The position numbers were made by a program, and so were the translations under genes. Positions 1-7,326 of a DNA stretch of 22,778 nucleotides are shown piece after piece. This stretch comes from Methanobacteriota archaeon (GTDB lineage: Archaea; Hydrothermarchaeota; Hydrothermarchaeia; Hydrothermarchaeales; JACRDW01). The notes under the pieces were generated by a model. That model was not told the DNA's origin and searched no databases. It worked only from the letters and a program-made list of their open reading frames with translations. The stretch is from contig JACRDW010000011.1 of NCBI GenBank assembly GCA_016212785.1, positions 1-22,778 of the forward strand, read 5' to 3'. Within the stretch, counting starts at the first letter, position 1; every line of letters begins with the position of its first letter.

Positions 1-808
1 AAACCGGTCCCTCTATATAGCTGCCCGATTTTATTATCGATTTCTTTCCCAAGTACAGCTTCCCCCTGCGCTTCACGAATTCTTCAATTTCGCCCCAAAT
101 TCTTTCTTCCATCCTGCCCAGCATCTCCTGGTTGGAATCTAGATAATTCCAAGGATTCCCTACATCGCTCCACAAGCCTTTTATCATAGCCCCTCTCGCA
201 ACTTCGCCTTCATCGATTAAAATCCTGATTGAGGAGGTAATCTCGTATTCGCCCCGCTCTGACTTTTTCGTCTTCTCTATTGCCCCAAAGATTTTTGGCG
301 AGAATGCATAGATACCTGCATTTGCTAGATTCGAAACATATTTTTTCGGCTTTTCGATTATTTCGACTACCCTGCTATTCTTGAGCCTGACAACACCGTA
401 GCTACTTGGCTCCTCGACTTTCCTCAGGCCGAGAGTGGCTACGGAGTTGCTGTGCGCAGACAATACGCCGTCTACGCATTCGCTGGATATCAGCGTGTCT
501 CCGTTCAAAACTAGAAAATCCTCATTCAGCTCAACCATGCCAATTGCGTGCGCGGTGCCGAGCTGCTGGTTTTGGAAAACGTATTCGATTTTGATGCCGA
601 AGTCAGAGCCTTCGCCGAAGTATTCTCTTATTTTTTCCTCTCCGTACCCCACAACCAGTACGACCTCTCTGACTCCTGCCTTTCTGACAGCCTTGATGAC
701 GTGCTCCAGGATAGGCCTGCCTGCTAGGGGGAGCATGCACTTTGGAGTATCTTCTGTCAATGGCTCCAATCTAGTTCCTCTACCTGCCGCAAGAATTACT
801 GCCTTCAT
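1..808 (-). CDS. Sugar-1-phosphate nucleotidyltransferase with left-handed beta-helix tail (partial)
   Basis: A sugar-1-phosphate nucleotidyltransferase that makes an NDP-sugar from NTP and glucose-1-phosphate or GlcNAc-1-phosphate in the cytoplasm. The N-terminus reads MKAVILAAGRGTRLEPLTED followed by TPKCMLP, the family's nucleotide-binding signature. Further on are an LVLNGDTL metal/product loop and a GLWSDVGNPWNYLDS segment. The last visible residues (SGSYIEGP) begin hexapeptide repeats of a left-handed beta-helix, as in archaeal bifunctional GlmU-like enzymes. The frame is open to the window edge, giving 269 codons and no stop, so the C-terminal domain is missing. The ATG is one base after the stop of the phosphohexomutase gene, so the two are co-transcribed and probably act in sequence. 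Nucleotide and sugar specificity cannot be read from the sequence; dTDP-glucose or UDP-GlcNAc synthesis are the main options. Confidence 0.9.
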   Translation of the reverse strand, partial: MKAVILAAGRGTRLEPLTEDTPKCMLPLAGRPILEHVIKAVRKAGVREVVLVVGYGEEKIREYFGEGSDFGIKIEYVFQNQQLGTAHAIGMVELNEDFLVLNGDTLISSECVDGVLSAHSNSVATLGLRKVEEPSSYGVVRLKNSRVVEIIEKPKKYVSNLANAGIYAFSPKIFGAIEKTKKSERGEYEITSSIRILIDEGEVARGAMIKGLWSDVGNPWNYLDSNQEMLGRMEERIWGEIEEFVKRRGKLYLGKKSIIKSGSYIEGPV

Positions 809-809
809 T

Positions 810-2207
810 TCAATCCCTCACTCGCTCTTGACCAAAAACATCTCGCTTCACTTTCTCCACAGCGCTCTTAAACTCTTTCTCAACTAAATTTAAAAGCTCC
901 TCTACCCTCTTTTTACTTTCTGCCTCGACGGTAGCTCTAATTAAAGGCGTGGTATTCGATGGTCTGAGCAGCGCCCAGCCGTCCTTGAAAATTACCTTTG
1001 CGCCGTCCGTAAGATCGAGTTTATAACCCTCCTCTTTGGAATTCCTGATTATCTGCTCCATCGCCCTGAATTTAATCTCGTCAGGGCAGGAAAAATTCTT
1101 CATAATTTTTGGATAGCTCGGTATCTCGTCTGCCATCTCGGACAGGCTCTTCTCGGATTTTGACAGTATTTCCGCCAGCTTCAAGCTTACCAGCGTAGGG
1201 TCGTCAAAGAAATAGAATTCTGGCATGAAATAGTGGGCGCTGGTTTCCATTGCAAAAAGCGCCCGGTGCTTCTTTATAGCTTCTGTTACGAAGACGTCTC
1301 CAACTCTGACCCTTTTAAGCGTGCCTCCAGCTTTTTCTATTTCCCTCTCAAGAATCATTGAGCATTCTATGTTCGCGATGATGTTTCCCTTTTTTCTTTC
1401 AAGAATATCTCTGGAAATGATTATTCCAATCTTCTCGGTCTGTACCGCTCTTCCCTTATCATCCACAAAAATTACTCTGTCCCCATCGCCGTCGTAGCCT
1501 GCGCCGAAGTCTGCTTTTTCTGCCGCAACCATTTTTTTAAGCTCGCTCAGGCTTGCTTCAGACGGCTCGGAATCCCTTCCGGGAAATGTTCCGTCTATCT
1601 GCGCATTTAGAGTCGAAACTTCTGCGCCGAGCTCTTCAAAAGCTTTTGGAACTGTCAGGGAAGAAACGCCGTTTCCAGAATCCAGAACAACTTTTATTTT
1701 TTTCTCGAGTTTAAATTTCGGCAGCAAAAAATCAAGGTACTCCCGTATCGTTGTATTTGAATTTAACTTATTTATTGAGCCAAGTTTGTTCCATGCAGCA
1801 AGTTTGAACTTGCCGCTTAAGAAAATTTTTTTGATCTCTTCATTCTGCTCCGTATAACCCGAACCGTCGCCGTGGCGGAATCTAACGCCGTTGTACTCTG
1901 GAGGATTGTGCGATGCTGTGATATAGGCGCCAGCATCATAGCCGCCCCTCCATATCTTAAAATTTGCAGTTGGTATTGGCACCAAGCCAGTCGTAAAGCA
2001 GTTGCAGCCGGTAGAAGCTAATCCCGAGACGAATGCGCTCTCCACTATCTCGCTGCTCGTTCGACCGTCTCTGGCAATAAGCACATTTCCGTTGCCGCCC
2101 AGATAGGTGCCGAATGCAGCGCCGATTTTAGCAGCAATATCCGGGGTCAGCTCTCTGTTGAAGATTCCTCTCACATCATAGGCTCTGAAAATATGCTCCA
2201 TGTTCAT
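810..2207 (-). CDS. Phosphoglucomutase/phosphomannomutase (alpha-D-phosphohexomutase family)
   Basis: Interconverts hexose-6-phosphate and hexose-1-phosphate, the step before nucleotide-sugar synthesis. All four family signatures are present in 465 aa: the phosphoserine loop TASHNP (Ser about residue 99), the Mg-binding DGDGDR (239-244), a sugar-binding loop ETSAH (321-325) and the phosphate-binding RPSNTTPLIR (415-424). The sugar loop is usually ESGH, so SAH with alanine for glycine is a small departure. The start codon overlaps the stop of apgM by 4 nt (ATGA). A second ATG lies two codons downstream, and either start is possible. The next gene is a nucleotidyltransferase one base away, which supports a role in nucleotide-sugar supply. 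Substrate (glucose, mannose or glucosamine phosphate) is not resolved by sequence. Confidence 0.93.
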   Translation of the reverse strand: MNMEHIFRAYDVRGIFNRELTPDIAAKIGAAFGTYLGGNGNVLIARDGRTSSEIVESAFVSGLASTGCNCFTTGLVPIPTANFKIWRGGYDAGAYITASHNPPEYNGVRFRHGDGSGYTEQNEEIKKIFLSGKFKLAAWNKLGSINKLNSNTTIREYLDFLLPKFKLEKKIKVVLDSGNGVSSLTVPKAFEELGAEVSTLNAQIDGTFPGRDSEPSEASLSELKKMVAAEKADFGAGYDGDGDRVIFVDDKGRAVQTEKIGIIISRDILERKKGNIIANIECSMILEREIEKAGGTLKRVRVGDVFVTEAIKKHRALFAMETSAHYFMPEFYFFDDPTLVSLKLAEILSKSEKSLSEMADEIPSYPKIMKNFSCPDEIKFRAMEQIIRNSKEEGYKLDLTDGAKVIFKDGWALLRPSNTTPLIRATVEAESKKRVEELLNLVEKEFKSAVEKVKRDVFGQERVRD

Positions 2208-3370
2208 GCTCCAAACTTCTCAGACCTGTTCATTAAATCCAGCAGGAGTGGCATCAAATCCTGTCCTTTGATTCTGCCCAAGCCCCCCTTCGCTGTGCTG
2301 CGCTCGTCGAATTTTTTAACATAGTCTGTTCTGGCTTCAGGTCCGCAGAGCACAACCGGAACAGAATCGCCGGTGTGGTCGCCGTAGGCGAGCGAGGTGG
2401 TGTGGTCGCTCAGCAGCAGCAGGTAGTTTTTCTTGGAAAATTCCAGGAGAGGCTTCAGTGCTTTGTCTATCTCCTCAATCAATTGAATTTTTTTCTTTGC
2501 ATCGTGGTCATGAGAAGCTTCATCTGGCTCCTTTATGTTCATGAGAAGGAAGTCGTATCTGTTCAGAGTGCCAAGACCTTGCTTAATTCTTGCGCTGTAA
2601 TCTTGCTTCGCTTCAATCACCTCCATGCCCGCCAGCCTCGCAATTCCCTTTATAATGCCGGTCGTGGCTATACATGCCCCTGAAATGCCGTACTTCTCTT
2701 TAAATGGCTGCAGTCTGGGCGAAGCACCGCAGCCGCGAAGCAAGAGCATGTTTGCAGGCTGTCCTCTCAAAACTTTATGAACCTTCTCAGAAAAAGCATT
2801 AACTATGCTTGCTGTTTTTCTTGCCTCTGGCGATGCATCCAGCGCCCTTACCTTTCTAACTTTTTCTCCAGTAACGTGCGGGTCTGAATCAGAGACTTTA
2901 TGGCTCAGTTTTTTTCCCCTGAGAATTAGAACTCCGCGATGAGATACTGATTCTTTGAAGATAATTTCAACTCCAGGTATCTTTATTCTGTTAATAGCCC
3001 TGGCAAGCTCATCTGTGCCCCTGCTTATCCGGCCCGCCCTTCTGTCCAGCACGACCCAATTTTCGTCGACTGTTGCGAAGTTGCATCTAAAAGCTATATC
3101 CCCCTGCCTGAGCTTGAGACCGACTCCTGCCGCCTCAAAGGGACCCCGCCCTGTATAGACTTCATAAGGATCGTAACCCAAAAGAGCCAGATGCGTTGTA
3201 TCAGAGCCCACCCTGACGCCCGGAGCAATCGGGTCTAAGATTCCTGTTATTCCCCTGCGGGCGAGCGCATCCATGTTTCGCTTTTTTGCAACCTCTAGGG
3301 GCGTTCTCCCTTTTAATTCCCTGACGGGTCTGTCAGCCATTCCGTCGCACACTAGCATTAGGGCTTTCAT
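2204..3370 (-). CDS. apgM: Cofactor-independent phosphoglycerate mutase, archaeal type
   Basis: Interconverts 3- and 2-phosphoglycerate without 2,3-bisphosphoglycerate, in glycolysis/gluconeogenesis; it is a metalloenzyme of the alkaline phosphatase superfamily. Diagnostic segments are DGMADRP at the N-terminus, the nucleophile region [13 protein letters not shown] followed by [22 protein letters not shown], the metal-ligand stretch [10 protein letters not shown] and [11 protein letters not shown] near the C-terminus. I place the start at the ATG at 3370 (388 aa). An in-frame ATG 21 nt upstream exists, but a TATA box centred about 25 nt before 3370 would start transcription almost exactly at that ATG, leaving the upstream one untranscribed. 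The protein then starts [15 protein letters not shown], as expected. It overlaps the downstream mutase gene by 4 nt. Confidence 0.95.
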   Translation of the reverse strand: MKALMLVCDGMADRPVRELKGRTPLEVAKKRNMDALARRGITGILDPIAPGVRVGSDTTHLALLGYDPYEVYTGRGPFEAAGVGLKLRQGDIAFRCNFATVDENWVVLDRRAGRISRGTDELARAINRIKIPGVEIIFKESVSHRGVLILRGKKLSHKVSDSDPHVTGEKVRKVRALDASPEARKTASIVNAFSEKVHKVLRGQPANMLLLRGCGASPRLQPFKEKYGISGACIATTGIIKGIARLAGMEVIEAKQDYSARIKQGLGTLNRYDFLLMNIKEPDEASHDHDAKKKIQLIEEIDKALKPLLEFSKKNYLLLLSDHTTSLAYGDHTGDSVPVVLCGPEARTDYVKKFDERSTAKGGLGRIKGQDLMPLLLDLMNRSEKFGA

Positions 3371-3390
3371 AAAAGAATGTTGCCCTAACA

Positions 3391-3400
3391 TATAATTAAA
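3391..3400 (-). promoter_or_regulatory. TATA box of apgM (leaderless)
   Basis: The minus strand reads TTTAATTATA here, centred about 25 nt upstream of the ATG at 3370. Archaeal transcription starts about 25 nt after the TATA centre, so the message would begin at the start codon. It lies in the 41-nt gap after radA and would give apgM and the sugar genes a promoter independent of the RPA-radA one. Confidence 0.6.
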
Positions 3401-3411
3401 CTTTTGGCTTC

Positions 3412-4341
3412 TTAATCCCTAACCCCGTTCTTGCTTACGCTGAATATCGCCTCGCCTTCAGGCAGGTTGGGCGAGTCTATCAGCCTCGCTACCCTTTTGC
3501 CTCCTTTTGATTTTCTCAGGTAAATCCTGAACGTTGAGGAGTGCCCTACAACGTGACCTCCAATCGGTGCAGTGGGGTCTCCAAAGAAGAAATCCGGTCT
3601 CGCCATGACCTGATTTGTTACCACAACCGCTAAGTTGTATATGTCGCTCAGCCTCTGCAGGTGGTGCATGTGGCGGTTGAGCTTCTGCTGCCTCTCGCTG
3701 AGCATGGCACGGCCGGAGTAGTCGCTGCGAAAGTGCGAAGTTAAGGAATCGACCACTATCAGCCCGATATTCTTCTCCTTTATTATTTCCTCTGCCTTCT
3801 CAGCTATCAGCACCTGATGGTCGCTGTTGTATGCTCTTGCAACGATTATGTTGTCGAGAACAGGTGCAGGGTCTAACTCCAGAGCTTCAGACATCTGTAT
3901 GATTCTCTCAGGTCTGAACGTGTTCTCAGTATCTATGTAGAAAGCAGATTTCTCCAGTCCGTTTTTCTCTTCCGGAAGCTGAACGTTTACTGCCAGCTGG
4001 TGGCAGATTTGAGTCTTTCCTGAGCCGAATTCCCCGAAGAATTCCGTAATCGCTTGCGTTTCTATTCCCCCGCCGAGCAAGTTATTCACAACCTCGCTGC
4101 TAGTGCTTATCTTCTTCATAGTTTTTCTTTTTTCAAGCACCTCGCTGCCGGTCATGAAACTGAGCTGGATTTTTTGCTTTGCGGCTTTTATTATCTTCTC
4201 CGCAGCGCTGTCTCCAATACTTGCTGCGTCGCTCAGCTCTCCCGGCTCTGCTGCCGCTATCGACTCGACCGTTGCGTAACCCGCCTCTCTAAGCTTTTCA
4301 GCAGTCGCTTCTCCTACTCCGGATAATTCTTCTAGTTCCAT
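3412..4341 (-). CDS. radA: DNA repair and recombination protein RadA
   Basis: The archaeal RecA/Rad51 recombinase, which forms filaments on single-stranded DNA and performs ATP-dependent strand exchange. The 309 aa are near the normal length. An N-terminal helix-hairpin-helix domain covers about residues 1-57. The polymerisation segment [11 protein letters not shown] follows at about 62-72. Walker A is GEFGSGKT (103-110), Walker B is LIVVD (194-198), and the loop-2 region [19 protein letters not shown] precedes the conserved C-terminus. The ATG lies 3 nt after the RPA stop, with GGAGG about 8 nt upstream inside the end of the RPA gene. This indicates a bicistronic RPA-RadA message, fitting because RPA coats the ssDNA on which RadA loads. 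No inteins or missing catalytic residues are seen. Confidence 0.97.
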   Translation of the reverse strand: MELEELSGVGEATAEKLREAGYATVESIAAAEPGELSDAASIGDSAAEKIIKAAKQKIQLSFMTGSEVLEKRKTMKKISTSSEVVNNLLGGGIETQAITEFFGEFGSGKTQICHQLAVNVQLPEEKNGLEKSAFYIDTENTFRPERIIQMSEALELDPAPVLDNIIVARAYNSDHQVLIAEKAEEIIKEKNIGLIVVDSLTSHFRSDYSGRAMLSERQQKLNRHMHHLQRLSDIYNLAVVVTNQVMARPDFFFGDPTAPIGGHVVGHSSTFRIYLRKSKGGKRVARLIDSPNLPEGEAIFSVSKNGVRD

Positions 4342-4344
4342 TTC

Positions 4345-5634
4345 TTATCCCTCCAGCAGCTTTGCTTCTTTCAATAAACTCCTGACCTCTTCTTTCGGGT
4401 CGGGGTCCAGCACAATATCCTGAATCACGAGCTCGTTTTTGCCTGAGAAGTCGCTGTGCTTAACGCTGACCGTTGCAATCACTTCTTTTCCGAGCATCTC
4501 GCTTCTTCTCTGCAATAACGCATCTGACACATTTTCGTTCAGCAGTTTCTCCAGGGGCATACCCGTCAGCAGCTCTGCCATCTTGTCGTAAAACGCTGCA
4601 CGCATGCTTGCGGTGCCGTCGTCAATGACCGCATTTATCACCGCGCCTTTCCCATTCTTCCTGTCGAAAGTGGTTACGCTGTCGTAAATCTCCACCAGCG
4701 CCCCCCTGACTTCTGCTCTCTCTCCTTCTTTTAAATCTTTCAGCTCTTTTCTCTGAATTTCTGCACTAAATTCCGGAATCTCTTTTATTTCCCATTCCCC
4801 TGGATTTAGGATAACCTTGCCGTACTTTCCGACATTTATTTCTGGCTCGTTCAGTCTGAATTTGACATAGCCCTTCCTCACTTTTATAACGTCCCCCACC
4901 TTAATCTGTCCTTTCTCCACAAGTCCAACGTCCTCGCCCCACAGAACCAGCCTTGCTTTTCCAGTCTCGTCTCCAACTACTAGGTTCACAACCTTGCCTT
5001 TAGTTTTGTCTTCTCTCTCAAATTCCCGCACCTCGTATATCCGCATGACCCTGCAGAGCACGTCCACGCTGCTCATCCCGTCGCTCAGCTCGGAAATCTT
5101 CTTTTTTCTATCCTCCTGCAGGACGATGTCCTCTATCCCTTTTGGATTTGGTACAACCCTCGTTCTGTTGCCTATGTGAATCTCTGCCTCGCCGTTGATG
5201 CTCTCCTTTGCGTAGCCGTCTTTGATTCGCAGCGCATCATCCTCTCTGATCTTTCCCTCTTCGATTAAAGCTACGTCCTTGTCCCAGAAAACAGCCCTGA
5301 TTGTTCCTGTCTCATCGCCGAGAATAAGAGAGCAAACCCTGCCTTTGGAACCGTCTTTTTTTTCAAATTCCCTTGCAGGAAATATGCGCACCACCTTAGC
5401 AACTAAGTCAACACTGGACATGCCCGGAATTACATTTTCTATTTTCAGCGCTGGAGTGCTTGAAACTCTTTCAAACAGATTCACTCCAACCTCGTTGGCC
5501 ACGATGTGTGCAGCGCCTTCCAGAGTAACAAGACCGCCGAGCTCTTTCTGCTTTCTTTCAATCCTCTCCCTGATTTCCCCCTCCTCCAGACCCGCCTCTT
5601 CTGAGATTTTTTTTACAAGCTCATCCAAATTCAT
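4345..5634 (-). CDS. rpa: Replication protein A (single-stranded DNA-binding, three OB folds)
   Basis: Single-stranded DNA-binding protein for replication, repair and recombination. From the chosen start it has 429 aa: a helical N-terminal region (1-60), then OB folds at about 67-160, 183-275 and 297-410. The first two are clearly duplicated: each has MSSVD, a central GDETG and an AVFW or LVLW strand. The third is diverged (EVRGALVEIYDSV, VIDDGTASMRAAFYD). No C4 zinc finger is visible, unlike some euryarchaeal RPAs. The frame stays open 43 codons upstream to 5763, but I use the ATG at 5634. A strong TATA box lies about 27 nt before it, and the extension runs through that TATA box and a direct repeat. 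The radA gene follows after 3 nt. Confidence 0.92.
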   Translation of the reverse strand: MNLDELVKKISEEAGLEEGEIRERIERKQKELGGLVTLEGAAHIVANEVGVNLFERVSSTPALKIENVIPGMSSVDLVAKVVRIFPAREFEKKDGSKGRVCSLILGDETGTIRAVFWDKDVALIEEGKIREDDALRIKDGYAKESINGEAEIHIGNRTRVVPNPKGIEDIVLQEDRKKKISELSDGMSSVDVLCRVMRIYEVREFEREDKTKGKVVNLVVGDETGKARLVLWGEDVGLVEKGQIKVGDVIKVRKGYVKFRLNEPEINVGKYGKVILNPGEWEIKEIPEFSAEIQRKELKDLKEGERAEVRGALVEIYDSVTTFDRKNGKGAVINAVIDDGTASMRAAFYDKMAELLTGMPLEKLLNENVSDALLQRRSEMLGKEVIATVSVKHSDFSGKNELVIQDIVLDPDPKEEVRSLLKEAKLLEG

Positions 5635-5655
5635 GGCAGAAAATATCACCTTACT

Positions 5656-5667
5656 ATTATATAAAAA
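5656..5667 (-). promoter_or_regulatory. TATA box of the RPA-RadA operon
   Basis: The minus strand reads TTTTTATATAAT, a strong archaeal TATA box centred about 27 nt upstream of the RPA ATG at 5634, so the transcript would be nearly leaderless. It settles the RPA start. One copy of the 20-bp direct repeat lies just upstream, where a regulator could affect TBP/TFB binding. Confidence 0.7.
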
Positions 5668-5677
5668 CTTACCAAGA

Positions 5678-5740
5678 GCACCGGAAAAGTGATTTTCCAG
5701 CTGCTCCAACTTACGTTGATGCACTGGAAAAGTGATTTTC
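5678..5740. repeat. Pair of 20-bp direct repeats upstream of RPA (candidate operators)
   Basis: Copies lie at 5678-5697 and 5721-5740 and match at 19 of 20 positions, with starts 43 bp apart, about four helical turns. Each contains the dyad GAAAA-GTGA-TTTTC, extended in copy 1 to GGAAAA...TTTTCC. Copy 1 lies just upstream of the RPA TATA box and copy 2 about 40 bp beyond. The spacing is not a multiple of three, so this is not a coding repeat. A dimeric regulator binding both sites on one DNA face is a reasonable inference; none is identified here. Confidence 0.65.
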
Positions 5741-5772
5741 TCAATCCCACAAGGTAGGCGCAATGGTATTAC

Positions 5773-5860
5773 TAAAATTTCCCAGAGAGCGAACGCCCTC
5801 TCGGCTAAAGCCGAGTGGGAAATTTTACGGTCTTGCTATCGCAAGCGTGCCGAGACCCGT
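5773..5860. repeat. Nested inverted repeats in the RPA/RadC intergenic region
   Basis: A perfect 12-bp inverted repeat, TAAAATTTCCCA (5773-5784) and TGGGAAATTTTA (5816-5827), encloses 31 nt with a hairpin CTCGGC-TAAA-GCCGAG (5800-5815) and a weaker competing one, GAGAG...CTCTC (5785-5802). A second structure abuts it: ACGG...CCGT (5827-5860) around CTTGC-TATC-GCAAG (5832-5845). GCCGAG recurs at 5849-5854, so CTCGGC could pair with either copy. TTTCCCAG recurs at 5869-5876. Both flanking genes point away, so this is not a terminator for either. It may be a small structured RNA, a MITE-like remnant or a regulatory element; I cannot tell which. Confidence 0.6.
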
Positions 5861-5887
5861 TATATTACTTTCCCAGCGCTCTCAGCA

Positions 5888-5897
5888 AAATTTAATC
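5888..5897 (+). promoter_or_regulatory. Probable TATA box of radC
   Basis: The AT-rich element AAATTTAATC is centred about 30 nt before the radC ATG, predicting a leaderless or nearly leaderless transcript. No Shine-Dalgarno sequence precedes the ATG, which fits. Confidence 0.45.
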
Positions 5898-5922
5898 TAC
5901 TATTTCGTTAAGTTCAAATCAA

Positions 5923-6603
5923 ATGCGTGAATACAAGCTTTTGGATTTGCCGGAAACCGAGAGACCGAGGGAGAGGCTTATTAAGCACGGTGCAGAGAAT
6001 CTGAGCAGCGCAGAGCTGCTCGCAATTCTCCTGAGAACCGGCACGAAGAGCAACAGCATTCTCAGCCTCGCTAACATGCTGCTTAGGAAATACAATCTGA
6101 AACAGCTTTCCCAAGCCAGCCTTCCAGAACTGATGTCGATTCAGGGAATAAAGAAAGCGAAAGCCTGCCAGCTGCTCGCCTGCTTTGAAATTGCCAGTAG
6201 ATTAGCATCATTTTCAGACGCTTTAAAGCCGAAAGTAAAAACTTCCAGCGACGTTTATGCAATCGTTTCTCCGAAGCTGCGCAGCCTGAAGAAAGAATGC
6301 TTTATCGCGCTTTACCTGGATACAAAAAATCAACTGCTGAGAGAGGATACGATTTCGATAGGAAGCCTGAGCGCAAACATCGTTCACCCGAGGGAAGTTT
6401 TCAAGGGCGCGATTTTAGAGTCTGCGGCTGCAGTTATAATTGCGCACAACCACCCGAGCGGAGACGCATCGCCAAGCAACGATGACGTTGAACTAACCAA
6501 GCGCCTGCTCAGCGCAGGAGAAATAATCGGAATAAAAGTTCTCGACCACATTATAGTCGGAGACGGGCAGTTCGTGAGTCTGAAGGAGCGGGGGCTGATG
6601 TAG
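5923..6603 (+). CDS. radC: RadC family protein (UPF0758, JAB/MPN domain)
   Basis: A complete RadC family protein of 226 aa. The N-terminal part has DLPETERPRERLI, SSAELLAILLRTGT and a helix-hairpin-helix region (about 60-90). The C-terminal JAB/MPN domain has the metal motif HNHPSGDASPSNDD (His175, His177, Asp181), so the catalytic ligands are intact. RadC is named for DNA repair, but its biochemical role is unsettled and it is far commoner in bacteria than in archaea. It lies divergent from the RPA-RadA operon across a 288-nt control region, suggesting a DNA-metabolism link without proving one. The start at 5923 is supported by the family N-terminus and the upstream TATA-like element. A bacterial origin by transfer is possible, but this sequence alone cannot test it. 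Confidence 0.94.
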   Translation: MREYKLLDLPETERPRERLIKHGAENLSSAELLAILLRTGTKSNSILSLANMLLRKYNLKQLSQASLPELMSIQGIKKAKACQLLACFEIASRLASFSDALKPKVKTSSDVYAIVSPKLRSLKKECFIALYLDTKNQLLREDTISIGSLSANIVHPREVFKGAILESAAAVIIAHNHPSGDASPSNDDVELTKRLLSAGEIIGIKVLDHIIVGDGQFVSLKERGLM

Positions 6604-6608
6604 AAATT

Positions 6609-6618
6609 CTTTATATAG
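6609..6618 (+). promoter_or_regulatory. TATA box of the winged-helix/aspartic protease unit
   Basis: CTTTATATAG is centred 36 nt upstream of the ATG at 6650. Transcription would start near 6640, leaving a leader of about 10 nt around the sequence GGAGTGAT, whose GGAG is 7 nt before the ATG. Confidence 0.55.
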
Positions 6619-6649
6619 TTAGAGGCTATGTCATATATGGAGTGATATT

Positions 6650-6910
6650 ATGGATGTTGTGGTTATAAAGAGGGTGCTGCAGGAGCTGGAAAAAAGCTCT
6701 GCATCCATCAATGAACTGGCTTCTGCAGTTGGTATAGGCTGGAAAACCTGCGAAAACTACCTCGAAGGTCTAAAAATTACTGGCACTGTCGAAGAAATTA
6801 GGACGAAAAACCAGAGAATCTTCAGCCTTTCCAAGAAAAAACCCCAGTGGACGTTCCCGGCGAAGAGGAGGCTGGACTACGAAATAACATGGGTAAGGGA
6901 AACTCCATGA
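6650..6910 (+). CDS. Small winged-helix DNA-binding protein
   Basis: An 86-aa protein whose first 65 residues fit a winged helix-turn-helix: helix 1 (VVIKRVLQELEKS), helix 2 (INELASAVG), recognition helix (GWKTCENYLEGLKITG) and a wing (TVEEIRTKNQRIFSLSKK). The basic C-terminal tail (KKPQWTFPAKRRLDYE) has no recognisable domain. It is probably a transcription regulator; the target is unknown, and autoregulation of this operon is the simplest guess. It has its own TATA box and a GGAG ribosome-binding site. Its stop overlaps the start of the aspartic-protease-like gene by 4 nt (ATGA), so the two proteins are translationally coupled. Confidence 0.8.
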   Translation: MDVVVIKRVLQELEKSSASINELASAVGIGWKTCENYLEGLKITGTVEEIRTKNQRIFSLSKKKPQWTFPAKRRLDYEITWVRETP

Positions 6911-7320
6911 AATGCAATTTTGCTCTAAAAGAGGAATATCGCTTCGCAAAAATAGAAAATTCGCCAGATATCCCTGCTATAGACATACTGATATTCCACG
7001 AGAATTTTAAGAGTAGCATATCTGCGCTGGCAGTTATAGATACAGGATTTGATGAGGCACTTTTACTGTCAAAAATACTGCGTGATGCAGTCTACAAGTT
7101 TGTAGACCCATACGCTCATGGCACTTTATACGCGGGCAGCCTAGAGATACCGTGCGAACTTTATGCCTTAAAAATTCGCATCGCTGATAGGTGGCTGGAT
7201 GCAATCGCCTATGCGCCGATAATAGGCGACTATGACAACTTAATCGGTAGAAAAATTTTGAATGATTTCAACCTCTGCATGAGAGCGCCTTCTGGGAAGG
7301 TGCATTTGGCTGAGAAATAA
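6907..7320 (+). CDS. Retropepsin-like clan AA aspartic protease (DTGF family)
   Basis: A 137-aa protein resembling small archaeal and bacterial retropepsin-like (clan AA) proteases. The catalytic motif VIDTGFDEALLLS lies in the first half, and the C-terminal part has a YDNLIGRKILNDFNL segment matching the hydrophobic-Gly plus ILxxF pattern that follows the active-site fold in retropepsins. A single DTG implies that the active enzyme would be a homodimer, as in retroviral proteases. This is family knowledge rather than something shown here. I start it at the ATG at 6907, which overlaps the upstream winged-helix stop as ATGA; the open frame reaches 6847 but would duplicate much of the upstream gene. 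No signal peptide or membrane segment is seen, so it is probably cytoplasmic. The substrate is unknown. Confidence 0.75.
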   Translation: MKCNFALKEEYRFAKIENSPDIPAIDILIFHENFKSSISALAVIDTGFDEALLLSKILRDAVYKFVDPYAHGTLYAGSLEIPCELYALKIRIADRWLDAIAYAPIIGDYDNLIGRKILNDFNLCMRAPSGKVHLAEK

Positions 7321-7326
7321 ACTTTG

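Noticed and set aside
435..887. 150-codon plus-strand open frame near the left end
   Set aside because: It lies opposite the nucleotidyltransferase and mutase genes, both strongly supported by motifs.
5678..5740. Start of a CRISPR array
   Set aside because: There are only two short repeats with a 23-bp gap, no further units and no cas genes.
5635..5763. N-terminal extension of RPA (43 codons)
   Set aside because: The extension runs across a strong TATA box and a non-coding direct repeat and adds no family sequence.
5773..5860. Intrinsic terminator
   Set aside because: RPA and RadC are divergent, so no known transcript ends here, and no U-rich tract follows the hairpins in a convincing position.
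6847..6906. Upstream start of the aspartic protease frame at 6847
   Set aside because: It would overlap the winged-helix gene by 64 nt with poor sequence. The ATGA junction at 6907 matches the style of neighbouring genes.
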